50,903 nucleotides of DNA. It comes from Puniceicoccales bacterium (lineage in GTDB: Bacteria > Verrucomicrobiota > Verrucomicrobiia > Opitutales > JAIRLM01). Each line of letters opens with the position of its first letter. The stretch's first letter is position 1. A program made the position numbers and the translations under genes. Of this stretch, positions 1 through 9,114 are shown in pieces. Under the pieces are notes generated by a model. That model had not been told where the DNA came from, searched no databases, and saw nothing but the letters and a program-made list of their open reading frames with translations. The stretch spans positions 1-50,903 of the forward strand of contig JAITCU010000006.1 of NCBI GenBank assembly GCA_031282835.1, written 5' to 3'.

Positions 1-316
1 TTCCGACCGATGATTGTGCCGAAACTCACACCCCTTCAAAAGGGGCAAAAAGTTTTCGTCGGTGCAACTCGCATAGGTTACTGCTCAAGCCAAGTTAGGG
101 AACGCCTCGAACGAGCTGGATTGCGATTCATCAACGAAGATGAAAAACAGGAACACGGAAGATGAAAAAGGCCTCCTTCGGAAGAGAAATTTAGTGGAAC
201 GCGTCATCTGAAAATTAAAGCGACTTAGCGGAGACAATTTTTCACGCTTTCGCGCCTGGGAAGCGGTTCAGGCGACTATTGCGATCGGCATACTGATGTT
301 AAATCTAGGAGTTTGA
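1..316 (+). pseudogene. Decayed DDE transposase, 3' portion
   Basis: Frame 1 is open from the window edge to a stop at 163-165 and contains a G-Y-C-S-S ... R-E-R-L-E-R-A-G-L-R-F-I stretch like the region before the last catalytic residue of DDE transposases. The homology then continues in another frame (L-L-R-K-R-N-L-V-E-R), crosses an in-frame TGA, and ends with G-D-N-F-S-R-F-R-A-W ... N-L-G-V at a stop at 314-316. The same order of motifs occurs at 1849-2112, where it is uninterrupted. One frameshift plus one nonsense codon make this copy non-functional. The R-x(3)-E-N/R-x(4)-L-K motif would carry the third acidic residue. An IS5- or IS982-like family is my best guess; the exact family is uncertain. 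Confidence 0.6.
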
Positions 317-336
317 GTTTTGCAACTCGCATAATG
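285..336 (+). repeat. IS end repeat, copy 1
   Basis: The transposase tail is followed by a GAGTT-TTGC-AACTC mini-hairpin and the sequence CTCGCATAAT. The same run occurs inverted at about 50783-50820. Degraded versions occur at 495-537 and 12945-12985. This is taken as the terminal segment of one IS type. Confidence 0.5.
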
Positions 337-551
337 CATCTTCTTGGGATATTGTAAAAAACACGAAGATGCAGCAAGATCTTCATGGCGAGCCAATCAA
401 AAATTCGTTCATACTGGACTCGATGTTAGGGCGGGCTTTACTGTAGTCAATATCCATGCGCAGAAATATACATTTCTGCTCCGGAGCCATTTAGCTATAA
501 ATCCAGAAGTTTAAGTTTTACAACTCTCACACTCGCGATAGGGAGTCGCAT
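317..551. other. Non-coding gap with repeat fragments
   Basis: No gene is supported here. The stretch 375-435, read on the minus strand, matches 37150-37205: both contain CCCTAACATC, a GAACGAATTTTT or GACGAATTTTT core, and GCCATGA. A perfect 7-bp hairpin (GCAGAAA / TTTCTGC, 6-nt loop) lies at 460-479. A degraded IS end lies at 495-537. Confidence 0.5.
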
Positions 552-1442
552 TTAGTCAGTCATTTTGTTGTGGCGTTTGTCGCCATCGCTTTTTTGGCTT
601 AAAAGTGAAGTGACAAAAAATTCAACGGCCAACACTTCGCCGCAGTTGAGTCTCAAAAGTGCCGTAGCGGTTCCGATGGCCTCCATGCGTCTGGCGAGGA
701 TAGCAACGGCCTTGCGACGCTCAAAGGCGTCCCGCGGCATGGCGGCCATGGAAGTCTCGTGGAGCACCCTGGCACAATCGCCAAACCTCGCCTCAACCCA
801 CGGGCGTTGCGCCAGATTGTCGCCATTGTCTTCATTTCCCAAGCCATTCGATTGCATTTCTTCGAATAGTACGCGGAAATTATGTACCAGCGCATAAGCT
901 TCGCACCACAGCTCATTTCGAGAGTTTTCGTTCGCGCTTTGGATGAGCCATTGCCACAGGGAAAGCCACTCTTGCCACTTTTCGTTCGAATTTTCCCTCG
1001 CACCTTTCCCTCGCAATTGGTAAATAACGCAGCGGCTTCGAATGGTTGGTAAAACCTCATAAAGTCGACAGGTACATAGGAGAAATATGGTACCATCGGG
1101 GGGGGCCTCTAAAAATTTGAGTAGGGCATTGGCCGCAAATCGATGCATGCGATTTGCGCCGCGGATGATGGCCAGTTTGGGACCTGGGCCCAAGGCGGAT
1201 TGGCTCTGGCGATGGATTAATTCGCGGACGTCATCAATAGATATTTGGTTCATTTTCCCAGATGGGCGGACCACGGAACAGTTGGTGCATGTGGTCAAAT
1301 TTTTGCACGAAAGGAGCAATTTCGCGCAGGCTTCTGCGTTCACGTCCAAGACACGCGGGTCTGAACCTACCAGGAGAATTGCGTGGGACACCCGTTTGGC
1401 CCGCAAAAGTTCACCTAATTTTGCCTGTAAAAACGTATCCAT
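552..1442 (-). CDS. holB: DNA polymerase III delta' subunit
   Basis: Clamp-loader subunit of the replicative polymerase, 296 aa from the ATG at 1442. It has the AAA+ clamp-loader layout: V-S-H-A-I-L-L-V near the N terminus, a cysteine cluster (C-x5-C-x2-C) as in the delta' zinc module, then A-L-L-K-F-L-E-A-P-P and T-I-R-S-R-C, the sensor and SRC-type motifs of delta'. The Walker A loop is missing, as expected for delta', which does not hydrolyse ATP. The frame extends upstream to 1502 (M-G-G-I-T), but homology starts at M-D-T-F-L, so the shorter start is preferred. The family usually runs 300-340 aa. The gene stands alone here, with no tmk beside it. Confidence 0.8.
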   Translation of the reverse strand: MDTFLQAKLGELLRAKRVSHAILLVGSDPRVLDVNAEACAKLLLSCKNLTTCTNCSVVRPSGKMNQISIDDVRELIHRQSQSALGPGPKLAIIRGANRMHRFAANALLKFLEAPPDGTIFLLCTCRLYEVLPTIRSRCVIYQLRGKGARENSNEKWQEWLSLWQWLIQSANENSRNELWCEAYALVHNFRVLFEEMQSNGLGNEDNGDNLAQRPWVEARFGDCARVLHETSMAAMPRDAFERRKAVAILARRMEAIGTATALLRLNCGEVLAVEFFVTSLLSQKSDGDKRHNKMTD

Positions 1443-1531
1443 GACGTGGGTCACCGCGGAACTAAAGACGCCTGCCGCGCGGCCAACGGTAATACCTCCC
1501 ATCCTGGGATCAGCTTTTTGGAAGGCAGGTA

Positions 1532-1606
1532 TTTACCCCGATGGAAAAAGTCTCTCATAAGCTTGACTGTGACGTGAGCCAAGCGTCGGAAGACATTTAT
1601 GGAAGG
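1532..1606. repeat. MITE-like inverted-repeat element, copy 1
   Basis: Begins with TTTACCCCGATGGAAAAAGT. It then carries about 45 nt, including AAGCTTGACTGTGACGTGAG, that are nearly identical to the reverse complement of 28985-29060. Here the second terminal repeat is missing. It sits just upstream of holB. The shared tip CCCCGATGGA also borders transposase remnants, so this is likely a non-autonomous derivative of that IS. Confidence 0.6.
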
Positions 1607-1782
1607 CCCGCCAACGCGAGGGGAAGCATCCAAAGGTACTTGCGAATTTTGCGAGAAAAATTCATTGGAATTTCCCCCCACGAATGGGCGCCCGCCGATA
1701 CTGTCTTTGGCGCAGCTTCTTACGCTGAAAATCTCCTGGGAACTCTCTCGAGTAAATGATTTTAAACTCCGATGGAAAAAAT

Positions 1783-1850
1783 CTAACAACCCAAATTTAT
1801 GGCCACCACGGCTACCCCGATTACCGCTTTGGTAGCGGCTCTGGGTACGC
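1783..1850 (-). pseudogene. Transposase C-terminal remnant
   Basis: The minus strand reads A-V-I-G-V-A-V-V-A-I-N-L-G-C and a stop at 1783-1785. This is the tail of the transposase found intact on the opposite strand at 1849-2112. The stop is followed by a degraded CCGATGGAAAAA tip. The two tails therefore face each other head to head. Confidence 0.55.
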
Positions 1851-2112
1851 CATCGGAGACAGTGGCTATGTTTCTAAGGAGAAAGCCGAGCGCATGAAAA
1901 AACATCATCTTAAATTCATTGCGAAAGCGCGAAAAAACATGAAAAGACAGAACGCAAAAAAAGAAAGACAGCTGCTAAAAAGTCGGTTTCGAATCGAAAA
2001 TTTTAGTCAAAAATTAAAAAGTTTAGTCGGTGAAGATTTTTCCAGATTTCGCACCTGGGCCGCTGCCAAAGCGGTAATCGGGGTAGCTATGGTGGCCATA
2101 AATTTGGGTTAA
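1849..2112 (+). pseudogene. DDE transposase fragment, C-terminal half
   Basis: Reads G-D-S-G-Y-V-S-K-E-K-A-E-R-M, then K-F-I-A-K-A-R-K-N-M-K, L-L-K-S-R-F-R-I-E-N-F and the tail R-F-R-T-W-A-A-A-K-A-V-I-G-V-A-M to a stop at 2110-2112. The G-D-x-G-Y-x-S block followed by K-x-R-K-N-M-K and R-x-x-I-E is typical of IS982/IS5-like DDE transposases. The N-terminal catalytic domain is absent. An open frame of 118 codons starts at 1756, but its first third is the antisense of the inverted remnant, so it is not a genuine gene start. Confidence 0.6.
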
Positions 2113-2185
2113 ATCAACGGCCGTGGCTATAGTCGTGCTGGTTGAATTTTAAGCCCAAAATAGCAGCCAACTTGGCCATCAAGGA

Positions 2186-3052
2186 TCATTCGGCGGCATG
2201 GTTGGTGAGAAGGCCGATGTAAACGGCGGAGAGCATGGTGAAAACCACTGCCTGAATGAGGCCGATGAGGGCTTCAAGTAAATAAAAGGGTACGGGGAAA
2301 AGGTATCCCATCAACCCAAGCATTTTCGTAATTAAGTTTTCGCCGCCGAAGACGTTGCCGTAGAGACGGAAAGACAGGGAAACGATCCGAAAAAGCATGG
2401 AAATGACGTCAACCAGGCCAACGCCAATGAAAACAAGCCCCAGGCCAATGTACATGAAAAGCGGTAGTTCTTTCCTGTCGGCCTTGTTGCCGAAAGTATC
2501 GTGGAAAAATTCTTTTGGCCCCGCGTAGCGTAGTACGAAGTAAAACCAGCCCAAAAAGGAAACCAGGGCGAGGCCGAGGGTTGCGTTGAGGTCGGCATTG
2601 GTGGGCCGAAAAAAGTAGCAAAAATGGTCTCCAGCGCGTAGACCAAAGGCGCCGACGCCCGGGAACAACCCGCTGAGATTTTGGACAAGAATGTAAATGA
2701 ATAAGGTTAATAACAGGGGAAATACGTGGGGCATGGCATGTTTCCCGACGATGGGTTCCAATAAAGTTTGCAGTTTTTCCAACAATATTTCAACCGCCGC
2801 CTGTCCCCGTCCGGGGATTACACGGAGATTTTTCCCAATCGTAAAGCGAACGCCAAAAATAACCACAATCGCCAGGATCCAGTTGGTAACCATGGCATTT
2901 GTGACGGGCAGGCGCTGGGTAACGCGGAACAATTCGTAGGCGCCCTTGCTCACCTGACCAGTGGTGACGGGAAAATAGTAAGCCATCGGAAGAACAACGA
3001 CGACTAAAAGGCCGATAGAGAAAAGAACCTGCCACCGCAACGCACAAAACAT
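2186..3052 (-). CDS. atpB: F1Fo ATP synthase subunit a
   Basis: Integral membrane a subunit of the Fo proton channel, 288 aa. The hallmark P-T-N-A-D-L-N-A-T-L sits mid-protein. The key helix S-L-S-F-R-L-Y-G-N-V-F-G-G-E carries the essential Arg facing the c ring, and the C terminus has F-T-M-L-S-A-V-Y-I-G-L. Five to six hydrophobic helices are visible. Normally atpB is followed by atpE, F, H, A, G, D and C; none is present. Downstream is transposase debris, and upstream on the same strand is a response regulator with a 74-bp gap. The rest of the complex must be elsewhere if it exists. Confidence 0.95.
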   Translation of the reverse strand: MFCALRWQVLFSIGLLVVVVLPMAYYFPVTTGQVSKGAYELFRVTQRLPVTNAMVTNWILAIVVIFGVRFTIGKNLRVIPGRGQAAVEILLEKLQTLLEPIVGKHAMPHVFPLLLTLFIYILVQNLSGLFPGVGAFGLRAGDHFCYFFRPTNADLNATLGLALVSFLGWFYFVLRYAGPKEFFHDTFGNKADRKELPLFMYIGLGLVFIGVGLVDVISMLFRIVSLSFRLYGNVFGGENLITKMLGLMGYLFPVPFYLLEALIGLIQAVVFTMLSAVYIGLLTNHAAE

Positions 3053-3126
3053 GTGTTCTATTTAGCTCAAAAATTACCAAAAAGCAAGGCCAAACTGTCT
3101 CGCGGCAAACTATGGGACGGGAGAGT

Positions 3127-3954
3127 TTACTTCGCGTCCACATAAACCAGCTCGCTGTTTGCCTGCAAAACCGCATCGACTTCCTCTTTAACCGAGGGCA
3201 AACACCCATTGGGAGCGTATTCATCCGGCACCATATACATGTAACCCACGCTGTGGATAGTGCGCAACCACTCTGCCGTCGAAAAACCGTTGCGCTGGAA
3301 AATTTGCCGGATGCGCACGACGTATTGGTCCAGGGAACGGCTTTGCAAATTTGCATGCAACCCCCATATACTGTGGATAATATCTTTGCGGGAAACGATC
3401 ACATTTTGCGTTGAAACAAAAAATGACATCAATCCAATTTCCCGTTTGCCAACAGCCGCCCGTTGTCCATTGGCAAAGACAATGGACAGGGTAGCTGGCT
3501 CAACACGGGCGCCACAAAAATAGAACGGAGCGTCACGCAACGTCGCATTTTCTGTCAGATTCCAATCCCGACAAGTGGAAGCTCGGCGTAAAATGGCATG
3601 TACCCGCGCCGCGAGTTCCCGAACGTGAATCGGCTTTTCCAGCACGTCATCGCCGTACTCCAACGCATGCAGGCGTTCCGATTGAGACGGCTGATCCAAT
3701 AGAAACACAGCCGGAACCGTTTGCCCGCCCCTGCGCAGGTTTTCTAAAAACTCTAACCCCGACTCGCCATGAACGGTTTTATTGACGATTAAAATATTTA
3801 CAAATGTTTTTGCTAGGTAATGATTGGCTTCGCGAAACGTGCGCACCGAATCCGTTTTTAGGCCGACGGTTTGGAAATACTTCACAATCGCGTCCATTGT
3901 CTCATTGTCGGAATCGATAATCAAAACCAGCGGTGTACACATATAAGTCCTCAC
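3127..3954 (-). CDS. OmpR-family response regulator lacking the phospho-Asp
   Basis: 275 aa. The receiver domain spans residues about 9-125. The acidic pocket residues D14 and D16 (I-I-D-S-D) and the switch lysine K107 (E-K-P) are kept. The phosphoacceptor position at the end of beta-3 reads I-L-I-V-N58-K, so Asp is replaced by Asn. A winged-helix DNA-binding domain covers about 150-245, with R-S-L-D-Q-Y-V-V-R-I-R-Q as recognition-helix region and V-G-Y-M-Y as wing. It ends with about 30 extra residues. No histidine kinase is adjacent. It is probably phosphorylation-independent or constitutively set (inference). An AT-rich gap upstream (about 4000-4060) probably carries its promoter. Confidence 0.85.
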   Translation of the reverse strand: MRTYMCTPLVLIIDSDNETMDAIVKYFQTVGLKTDSVRTFREANHYLAKTFVNILIVNKTVHGESGLEFLENLRRGGQTVPAVFLLDQPSQSERLHALEYGDDVLEKPIHVRELAARVHAILRRASTCRDWNLTENATLRDAPFYFCGARVEPATLSIVFANGQRAAVGKREIGLMSFFVSTQNVIVSRKDIIHSIWGLHANLQSRSLDQYVVRIRQIFQRNGFSTAEWLRTIHSVGYMYMVPDEYAPNGCLPSVKEEVDAVLQANSELVYVDAK

Positions 3955-4405
3955 ATTGACCTCCCCGGTGGGCGTTTGTTTACTGCGCGCTTAAAAAAAC
4001 AAAATATTTATTATTGCGCAAACAAAATTATATACATTTGTTAATTTTGCGTCCAACGCTTTGTTGTTCCACAATTTCCATGTGTTACGCTTTCGGGAGC
4101 GCGTCATATAGCGGGACTTCCAATGTTGTAATTTAAACAGTGATGCCCCAATAGAATAGCGTATCGGTGGACTGAAAATGTGGGCAAATGGAACGGTGGT
4201 GGCGGAAAAGTAAAATTGTGCAACATTGGTTTAAGATTTTATCACGGAAGTCTTTTACGGCCCGGAGGAAGAAGCAGTGTGCACAATATTTACATCTCAA
4301 GCCGCCTTAGCAGTATAGAGGTTCTGCCTAAGCCAGAAACAACCCTAACATCGAGTTAATTCATAACGCATTTACAGGCTGGAACCCGGGGGGCAGATGA
4401 GATTT
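3955..4405. other. AT-rich intergenic region
   Basis: No gene is supported in 450 bp. Positions 3990-4060 are strongly AT-rich and probably hold the promoter of the minus-strand response regulator. At 4350-4363 the 14-mer CCCTAACATCGAGT repeats one found at 375-435 (minus strand). No clear terminator is seen for either flanking gene. Confidence 0.4.
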
Positions 4406-6814
4406 TTAAAAGGCATACCTAATGGCTGAATTACCGTTCACGCTTTTTTGTATGCCTATGCTACCTCCTAGGGAAAAGTTGAACGTCCAAGGGCGAGATT
4501 CACCAAGGCGCCAGGAAATTCCCAATTCTCCCAAGCAATTGTTTCCGCCCAGGGATGGAGGCGGAATTTGCATGCCATAGGTGATAGCTTTGGATTTTCC
4601 GGAGAATTCATGTTCCAGAGCAATCCCCGCATGGGGTGCGAGGCGGCTGCCCCCAGTTCTGAAGTATCTTGCACCGATGCGCAGACGGATGGACTCGATC
4701 TGGTTGAATTCGATGGGATCGTCCGTTCGCAGGCAGATGTCGATTCCATTCCGGCGGGCCCAAAAGCACTTCCCGTATACGTCAACCGATGAAGAACCTG
4801 CGGAATTCAAAATGCATCCACCGCCGCCGTGAAAGGCTCGGTAGCGGGTTAATGCCCGATACGAAGTCCGAAAACTTCCGTCGTCGCGGATATCATTGGT
4901 ACCCCAATTGTTTTCAAGTCGGCCCATGCGCCCTGAACCTTCCAAATAAAAATGTCCCTTGCCGGATGGGTGGAAGTCCGATCTGGCCAGAATTCCGCCA
5001 CCCAGATAATGGCTCCGACCGTCGCCGTCCACCCAGGGGGCCAGGGCAAATTCATTGTGCGTGTCGTAGGTGCTGGTGCCATATTCCAGAAATCCACCCC
5101 AGATGAGGCGATGGGTGGCCACATCCATTCTCCGGGAAAGCCCAGCCAGCAGCGTCGCATGGCGTGTGTCCACATGGGAGCCCGTGTGGCAGCGGCTGGT
5201 ACCAGCGGAAAAAGCTCCGAAGGCGGTCGGGTGTGCGGAATCCTTTTTCTCCCACGCACACCGGATTGCGTCGGCCATTCCGGACCCGGCGATGAGATCC
5301 GACCCAGCGCCAACGAGAATCATCCCCTGCAGGTAACTTTCTGAAAACGCCGGATTTTGCGGATTTTGTACCGGTCCCATTTCCTCCCCTCCATTGTCCG
5401 ACGAATCGAGCAATTGGCCGCCAAGGACTATGCCCAGCGGTATTGGAGCCGATCCTTGCGTGCTAGAATCGAAATTCAGTGTCAAACTTTGCATTTGCAA
5501 ATTCGGATCAGCATCCGCCAAACGCGGATCTTCCAATAAAACCGCCCAGAGCTCCTTACTATTAGAAGTCAGGTAAAATTTAAGGAATCTGTCCCCATAA
5601 GTGGCATTTGCGGTACTATTTTTGTGAAACCCTTGCAACCAGGTTGAACGGATAAGCACCACGTGGTCACCCTTTTTCAGATTTGTCTGACCCGCTGCCA
5701 TTTCCAGGGTAACCGTTGTTCCCCAGATGCTGGACCAACTGGAAGTTTGTAGCAGTATATCACCTTTGCGGATATTCTGCGGTATGACGAAGTGAACCGT
5801 ACCATCGAAATTAACCTTCCCCGCATTAATGCAACTCACATGATTAGGATCGTAAGGCGGATAGGTTTTTATGATTTTAGACGGATCGTTCTCGGTGAAG
5901 CTTTCGTCCTCGTTCAGGATATATTCCCGGCGCTCTTGTTCATAAGCCACGCGCAGAGTAGCGTCTTTGCCGATGGTGAGTTTTCCCCCATTCCATGTCG
6001 CTCCAAAACTTGCGCCATTGTGGAGGGCAAGCACCCCGTAGGAAATTTTTGCATAAGGCGATTCTCTAAAAATAAGGTCCGATCGGGCGCTGTCAAAAAT
6101 TATTGTCCCAGTGTGAATATTTTGCGGATTCATTTCGATCGAAAAATCTCGACTGCCATATTCTTTATAGCCATAACTCGCGATTGGGTCATAAAAATAA
6201 ATCGTATTTCCTTCAAATGCCGCCAGGCACGCAGTGCTGCTATAACTCCAACGCTCATATTTGTTCTTTGCCCCATAATTGTATCTTTTACACATGAAAA
6301 ATATCCCATAGGGAGAATTCCCTTGGAAAATCACATCTCCGGAAATTGCCGCGAGTTTGGAGTTGCCTTGGATACAAATTCCTCCACCGGAATCGCCCGA
6401 GCTGTTTGATAGAAATTTTGAACCGCCAATGTCGGCAAAATTATTATCAGGGCCGTAAAAATCTTTTCCGACGTGTACCCCTCCGCCAGTCCACTTCGCA
6501 CTATTCCGGGAAAATATTGAATTTTTTACATCCCCGCAAATATCATCACCGACGAATACCGCCCCACCGTAACCGACGGATGTGTTATTGAAAAAAGTCG
6601 AATTGTCCACCGCTCCCACAAAATTGCGAAGAACGCCTATGGCTCCTCCTGGGTTAAAGTGATCGCTGGCAGATTGTTGGGAGAAAATGGCATCGCGTAT
6701 GTCGCCATTGTAATCGCCATCCGTGTAAATCCTTTCCCTGTATGATCGGTCGGCAAACGCACGGCATGAAATTAACAGGCAAAGCGAAATTGTCAACCAG
6801 GAACAACGCCTCAT
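4406..6814 (-). CDS. Pmp-like autotransporter adhesin
   Basis: 802 aa outer-membrane protein. A signal peptide (M-R-R-C-S-W-L-T-I-S-L-C-L-L-I-S-C-R-A-F-A) precedes a passenger with repeated F-x-x-N and G-G-A/G-I/V motifs (FSQQ...GGAI, FFNN...GGAV, FSRN...GGGV, FLSN...GGGI, FQGN), the signature of chlamydial polymorphic membrane proteins. The middle (about 250-480) is beta-helix-like. From about residue 530 there is an autotransporter barrel rich in alternating aromatic and Gly residues, ending in a terminal Phe (I-R-Y-A-F). It has far fewer repeats than chlamydial Pmps. A surface adhesion role is inferred from the family. It is monocistronic, with a 110-bp gap to lptD. Confidence 0.8.
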   Translation of the reverse strand: MRRCSWLTISLCLLISCRAFADRSYRERIYTDGDYNGDIRDAIFSQQSASDHFNPGGAIGVLRNFVGAVDNSTFFNNTSVGYGGAVFVGDDICGDVKNSIFSRNSAKWTGGGVHVGKDFYGPDNNFADIGGSKFLSNSSGDSGGGICIQGNSKLAAISGDVIFQGNSPYGIFFMCKRYNYGAKNKYERWSYSSTACLAAFEGNTIYFYDPIASYGYKEYGSRDFSIEMNPQNIHTGTIIFDSARSDLIFRESPYAKISYGVLALHNGASFGATWNGGKLTIGKDATLRVAYEQERREYILNEDESFTENDPSKIIKTYPPYDPNHVSCINAGKVNFDGTVHFVIPQNIRKGDILLQTSSWSSIWGTTVTLEMAAGQTNLKKGDHVVLIRSTWLQGFHKNSTANATYGDRFLKFYLTSNSKELWAVLLEDPRLADADPNLQMQSLTLNFDSSTQGSAPIPLGIVLGGQLLDSSDNGGEEMGPVQNPQNPAFSESYLQGMILVGAGSDLIAGSGMADAIRCAWEKKDSAHPTAFGAFSAGTSRCHTGSHVDTRHATLLAGLSRRMDVATHRLIWGGFLEYGTSTYDTHNEFALAPWVDGDGRSHYLGGGILARSDFHPSGKGHFYLEGSGRMGRLENNWGTNDIRDDGSFRTSYRALTRYRAFHGGGGCILNSAGSSSVDVYGKCFWARRNGIDICLRTDDPIEFNQIESIRLRIGARYFRTGGSRLAPHAGIALEHEFSGKSKAITYGMQIPPPSLGGNNCLGELGISWRLGESRPWTFNFSLGGSIGIQKSVNGNSAIRYAF

Positions 6815-6924
6815 ACAAGTCGAATTATGACCAAATTAGTTCGCATGCACAATGAGATTCGGTGAGAATGCGCATTTTCCCAAAAACGTCCATCCGGTTA
6901 TGAAATCTAAAGTGCGCAACTAGC

Positions 6925-9087
6925 TTACGTAAGAAGACTTATGCCAAAGCTCAATTGCCAGCGGTCGGCGTAAAGCGTTTTAGAGCGAATGGTGAAATCC
7001 GCGTCCAAGCACCACGCGTTATTCATGCGCCGGCAAAATTTATAGTGTTGCTGGACTAAGCTGCGCGCGCGCACATCGTAGCGCCAAAAGCACTCAATCC
7101 AATTATTGCAATTGAGGCGGCAGCGGAGATGTAGTCCGTATTGGTTGGAATCATGCCTAAAAAAATTATGCGCCAAAGACAGCCGCCACAGCATGGCATC
7201 GTGAAGGGAGAAACAAGTGTGCAAATCGTTAATAATCAACCGCATTAGATCGATTTGGCTGAAAAGTTGCATGGAAAGGAAATTCCCCGGCAACAGTGAA
7301 AGCGTGGTGTAAAGATCCGACCAATGCCTCCCATCGTTGGGCTTCCGAAACTGCAAGTCCTCGAAAAAACTCAATTCGGCAAACGTGTGCCGATGTGTTT
7401 TATTTTTTACGGATTGAAACAAATTTTCGACGCCCAGGCGGAGCACGTGCAGGGCCAAATTGTCGTCCGTATCCCGCTGTTCTCCAAGGTTGATGGTTGG
7501 CAGGGCACTGTTGGAGATTGCCACATCAAAGGGGACGGGACATTCTTTTTTTCTTTGCCAAGTGTGCCGATACTGGAGGATAGGGGTCACCCGGTGGCGA
7601 ATGTTGTACAATTCCCACTTGGGGAGGGAAACATCCCAGTCGCCAAAGAAATCCATGCGCAGGTCCCAGCCAGTTTGCAGGCGATTTTGCAAATGATCCG
7701 CCCCTTCGCCGATGAGCCGGTAAAACGTGGTCCTATTTCCAATCAGTGGTTTGAACGTAAGGAAATTTTGCCATTTAAACGGAAAATCCATACCGTAGTA
7801 CACCTCCGCCCGGACCGCGGGCGACAAATTGTCTTGTCGCAGTTTCAAATGCGCTAATTCACAAAAGCCGCTGTAATAGGCGGGGATATGTGAAAATCGC
7901 GTGGTAATTCTTTCGTAACGCAATTGCGGGAGCCGTTCCACCGTCCTCTGGCCATCGTTGGCATCCGTACGCACGAGGACTGAAGCAACGTTATTTTGCC
8001 AGGTGTAATCGGCCTCCAGAAAATTGTCGGGGAATTGGTCTTGAAGGAATTCCCGCCGCCGGAAATCGCGCAGCATCCCATCATCGCTCCTGTGGTTGAA
8101 TGCGCCGCATAGGTTAAAATTTGATCTAATGGTTTGGTCATAGCGCAGCTTTACAAAGCTCCGTGATTTTCTGACGGCATCGCCTGGAGTGTCGCTCAAC
8201 GAAGCGTTTTTGTCGTGTATGAACCCGCTACGCAGCCGTGCCCGCCACGTTGGATACGCCAGATCCAGGGCGGGCCCAACCAAAATTCCCCGGCGCGTGT
8301 AAAAATCCGCGGCAAAGCCGTATTTGGCATGCGTCCCCATGGGGAATGAGAACCGATGCCTTCCAAAGAAACCAAATTTTTCCCGGTGGCCATAGCTTAT
8401 GTGGGTCTCAAAGGGCGATTGCCGGGCTGGCGTTGAATAATAGGGCCAATAAAACACGCCATGGTTGCCAATTTTCAGGGTCGCGCCACGGAACCGCATG
8501 TAATCCATATCATCGACTATGATACGTTCTGAAAAGATGCTCGGCGTATACGGCCCGGGTTCGCCAAAATAAATTTGTCCGTGGCGCAGGACGATGCGCC
8601 GTTTCCCGTTCTTTTCCGTGTGCAGCGCGGATTTCGCCTTCCCGCAAAAAAGTCCGTTAGTTACGCAGACATCCTTGATAACGAATGTGTTATTTCCCGG
8701 GTTGCCCCGAAGCGTCTCGCCGACGAGCATAAGCGCATCGTCGCCGTAGCGAATGCCATCGGACGCCTCCACGCGTAGGGGACCATATTGCAGATTCCCC
8801 GCGGAGATATAGGCATTGTTAACCACTCCCACGATCGCACTTCCCGGGGCATCGCCAGAGGGATCATTCTCAGACCCATGGTTGGAAGTGGACGGCGTAG
8901 CTACAAGCCATAGGGGAAGCAGGAGGCCCAGGATGGAGGGCCCAAATTTCCCGTAGATGTGCCGCTTCTCCACGGGGACACGTTGCCCCCATGCGGTATG
9001 GGAGTCGATGGAAAAAATGATCGAACCCAACCAGCGGATGCGGTTCGGAGGGGCCCTTTGCAAAGGATTTTTGAAAATATTCACCAA
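6925..9087 (-). CDS. lptD: LPS assembly outer-membrane protein LptD
   Basis: 720 aa. It should take LPS from the periplasmic Lpt bridge and place it in the outer leaflet. An N-terminal extension and a hydrophobic stretch near residues 48-65 (G-L-L-L-P-L-W-L-V-A) probably act as signal sequence. The OstA/jelly-roll part follows (A-S-D-G-I-R-Y-G, V-I-K-D-V-C-V-T-N). Next is the family motif V-F-Y-W-P-Y-Y-S-T-P and a large barrel with R-L-P-Q-L-R-Y-E. Two cysteines (V-C-V-T-N-G-L-F-C) lie in the N-terminal domain, unlike the CXC pattern of E. coli. The true start may be one of several Met codons before the hydrophobic stretch. Confidence 0.85.
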   Translation of the reverse strand: MVNIFKNPLQRAPPNRIRWLGSIIFSIDSHTAWGQRVPVEKRHIYGKFGPSILGLLLPLWLVATPSTSNHGSENDPSGDAPGSAIVGVVNNAYISAGNLQYGPLRVEASDGIRYGDDALMLVGETLRGNPGNNTFVIKDVCVTNGLFCGKAKSALHTEKNGKRRIVLRHGQIYFGEPGPYTPSIFSERIIVDDMDYMRFRGATLKIGNHGVFYWPYYSTPARQSPFETHISYGHREKFGFFGRHRFSFPMGTHAKYGFAADFYTRRGILVGPALDLAYPTWRARLRSGFIHDKNASLSDTPGDAVRKSRSFVKLRYDQTIRSNFNLCGAFNHRSDDGMLRDFRRREFLQDQFPDNFLEADYTWQNNVASVLVRTDANDGQRTVERLPQLRYERITTRFSHIPAYYSGFCELAHLKLRQDNLSPAVRAEVYYGMDFPFKWQNFLTFKPLIGNRTTFYRLIGEGADHLQNRLQTGWDLRMDFFGDWDVSLPKWELYNIRHRVTPILQYRHTWQRKKECPVPFDVAISNSALPTINLGEQRDTDDNLALHVLRLGVENLFQSVKNKTHRHTFAELSFFEDLQFRKPNDGRHWSDLYTTLSLLPGNFLSMQLFSQIDLMRLIINDLHTCFSLHDAMLWRLSLAHNFFRHDSNQYGLHLRCRLNCNNWIECFWRYDVRARSLVQQHYKFCRRMNNAWCLDADFTIRSKTLYADRWQLSFGISLLT

Positions 9088-9114
9088 ATTTTTGCGTTTT
9101 TATTACAAATGGAG

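Noticed and set aside
1541..1759. Short peptide frame M-E-K-V-S-H-K-L-D-C-D-V-S-Q shared with the minus strand of 28763-29074
   Set aside because: Both frames lie within the MITE-like element; the shared reading follows from the DNA repeat and neither has a ribosome site.
1756..2112. 118-codon open frame as a complete gene
   Set aside because: Its first third is antisense of an inverted transposase tail; only 1849-2112 has coding similarity.
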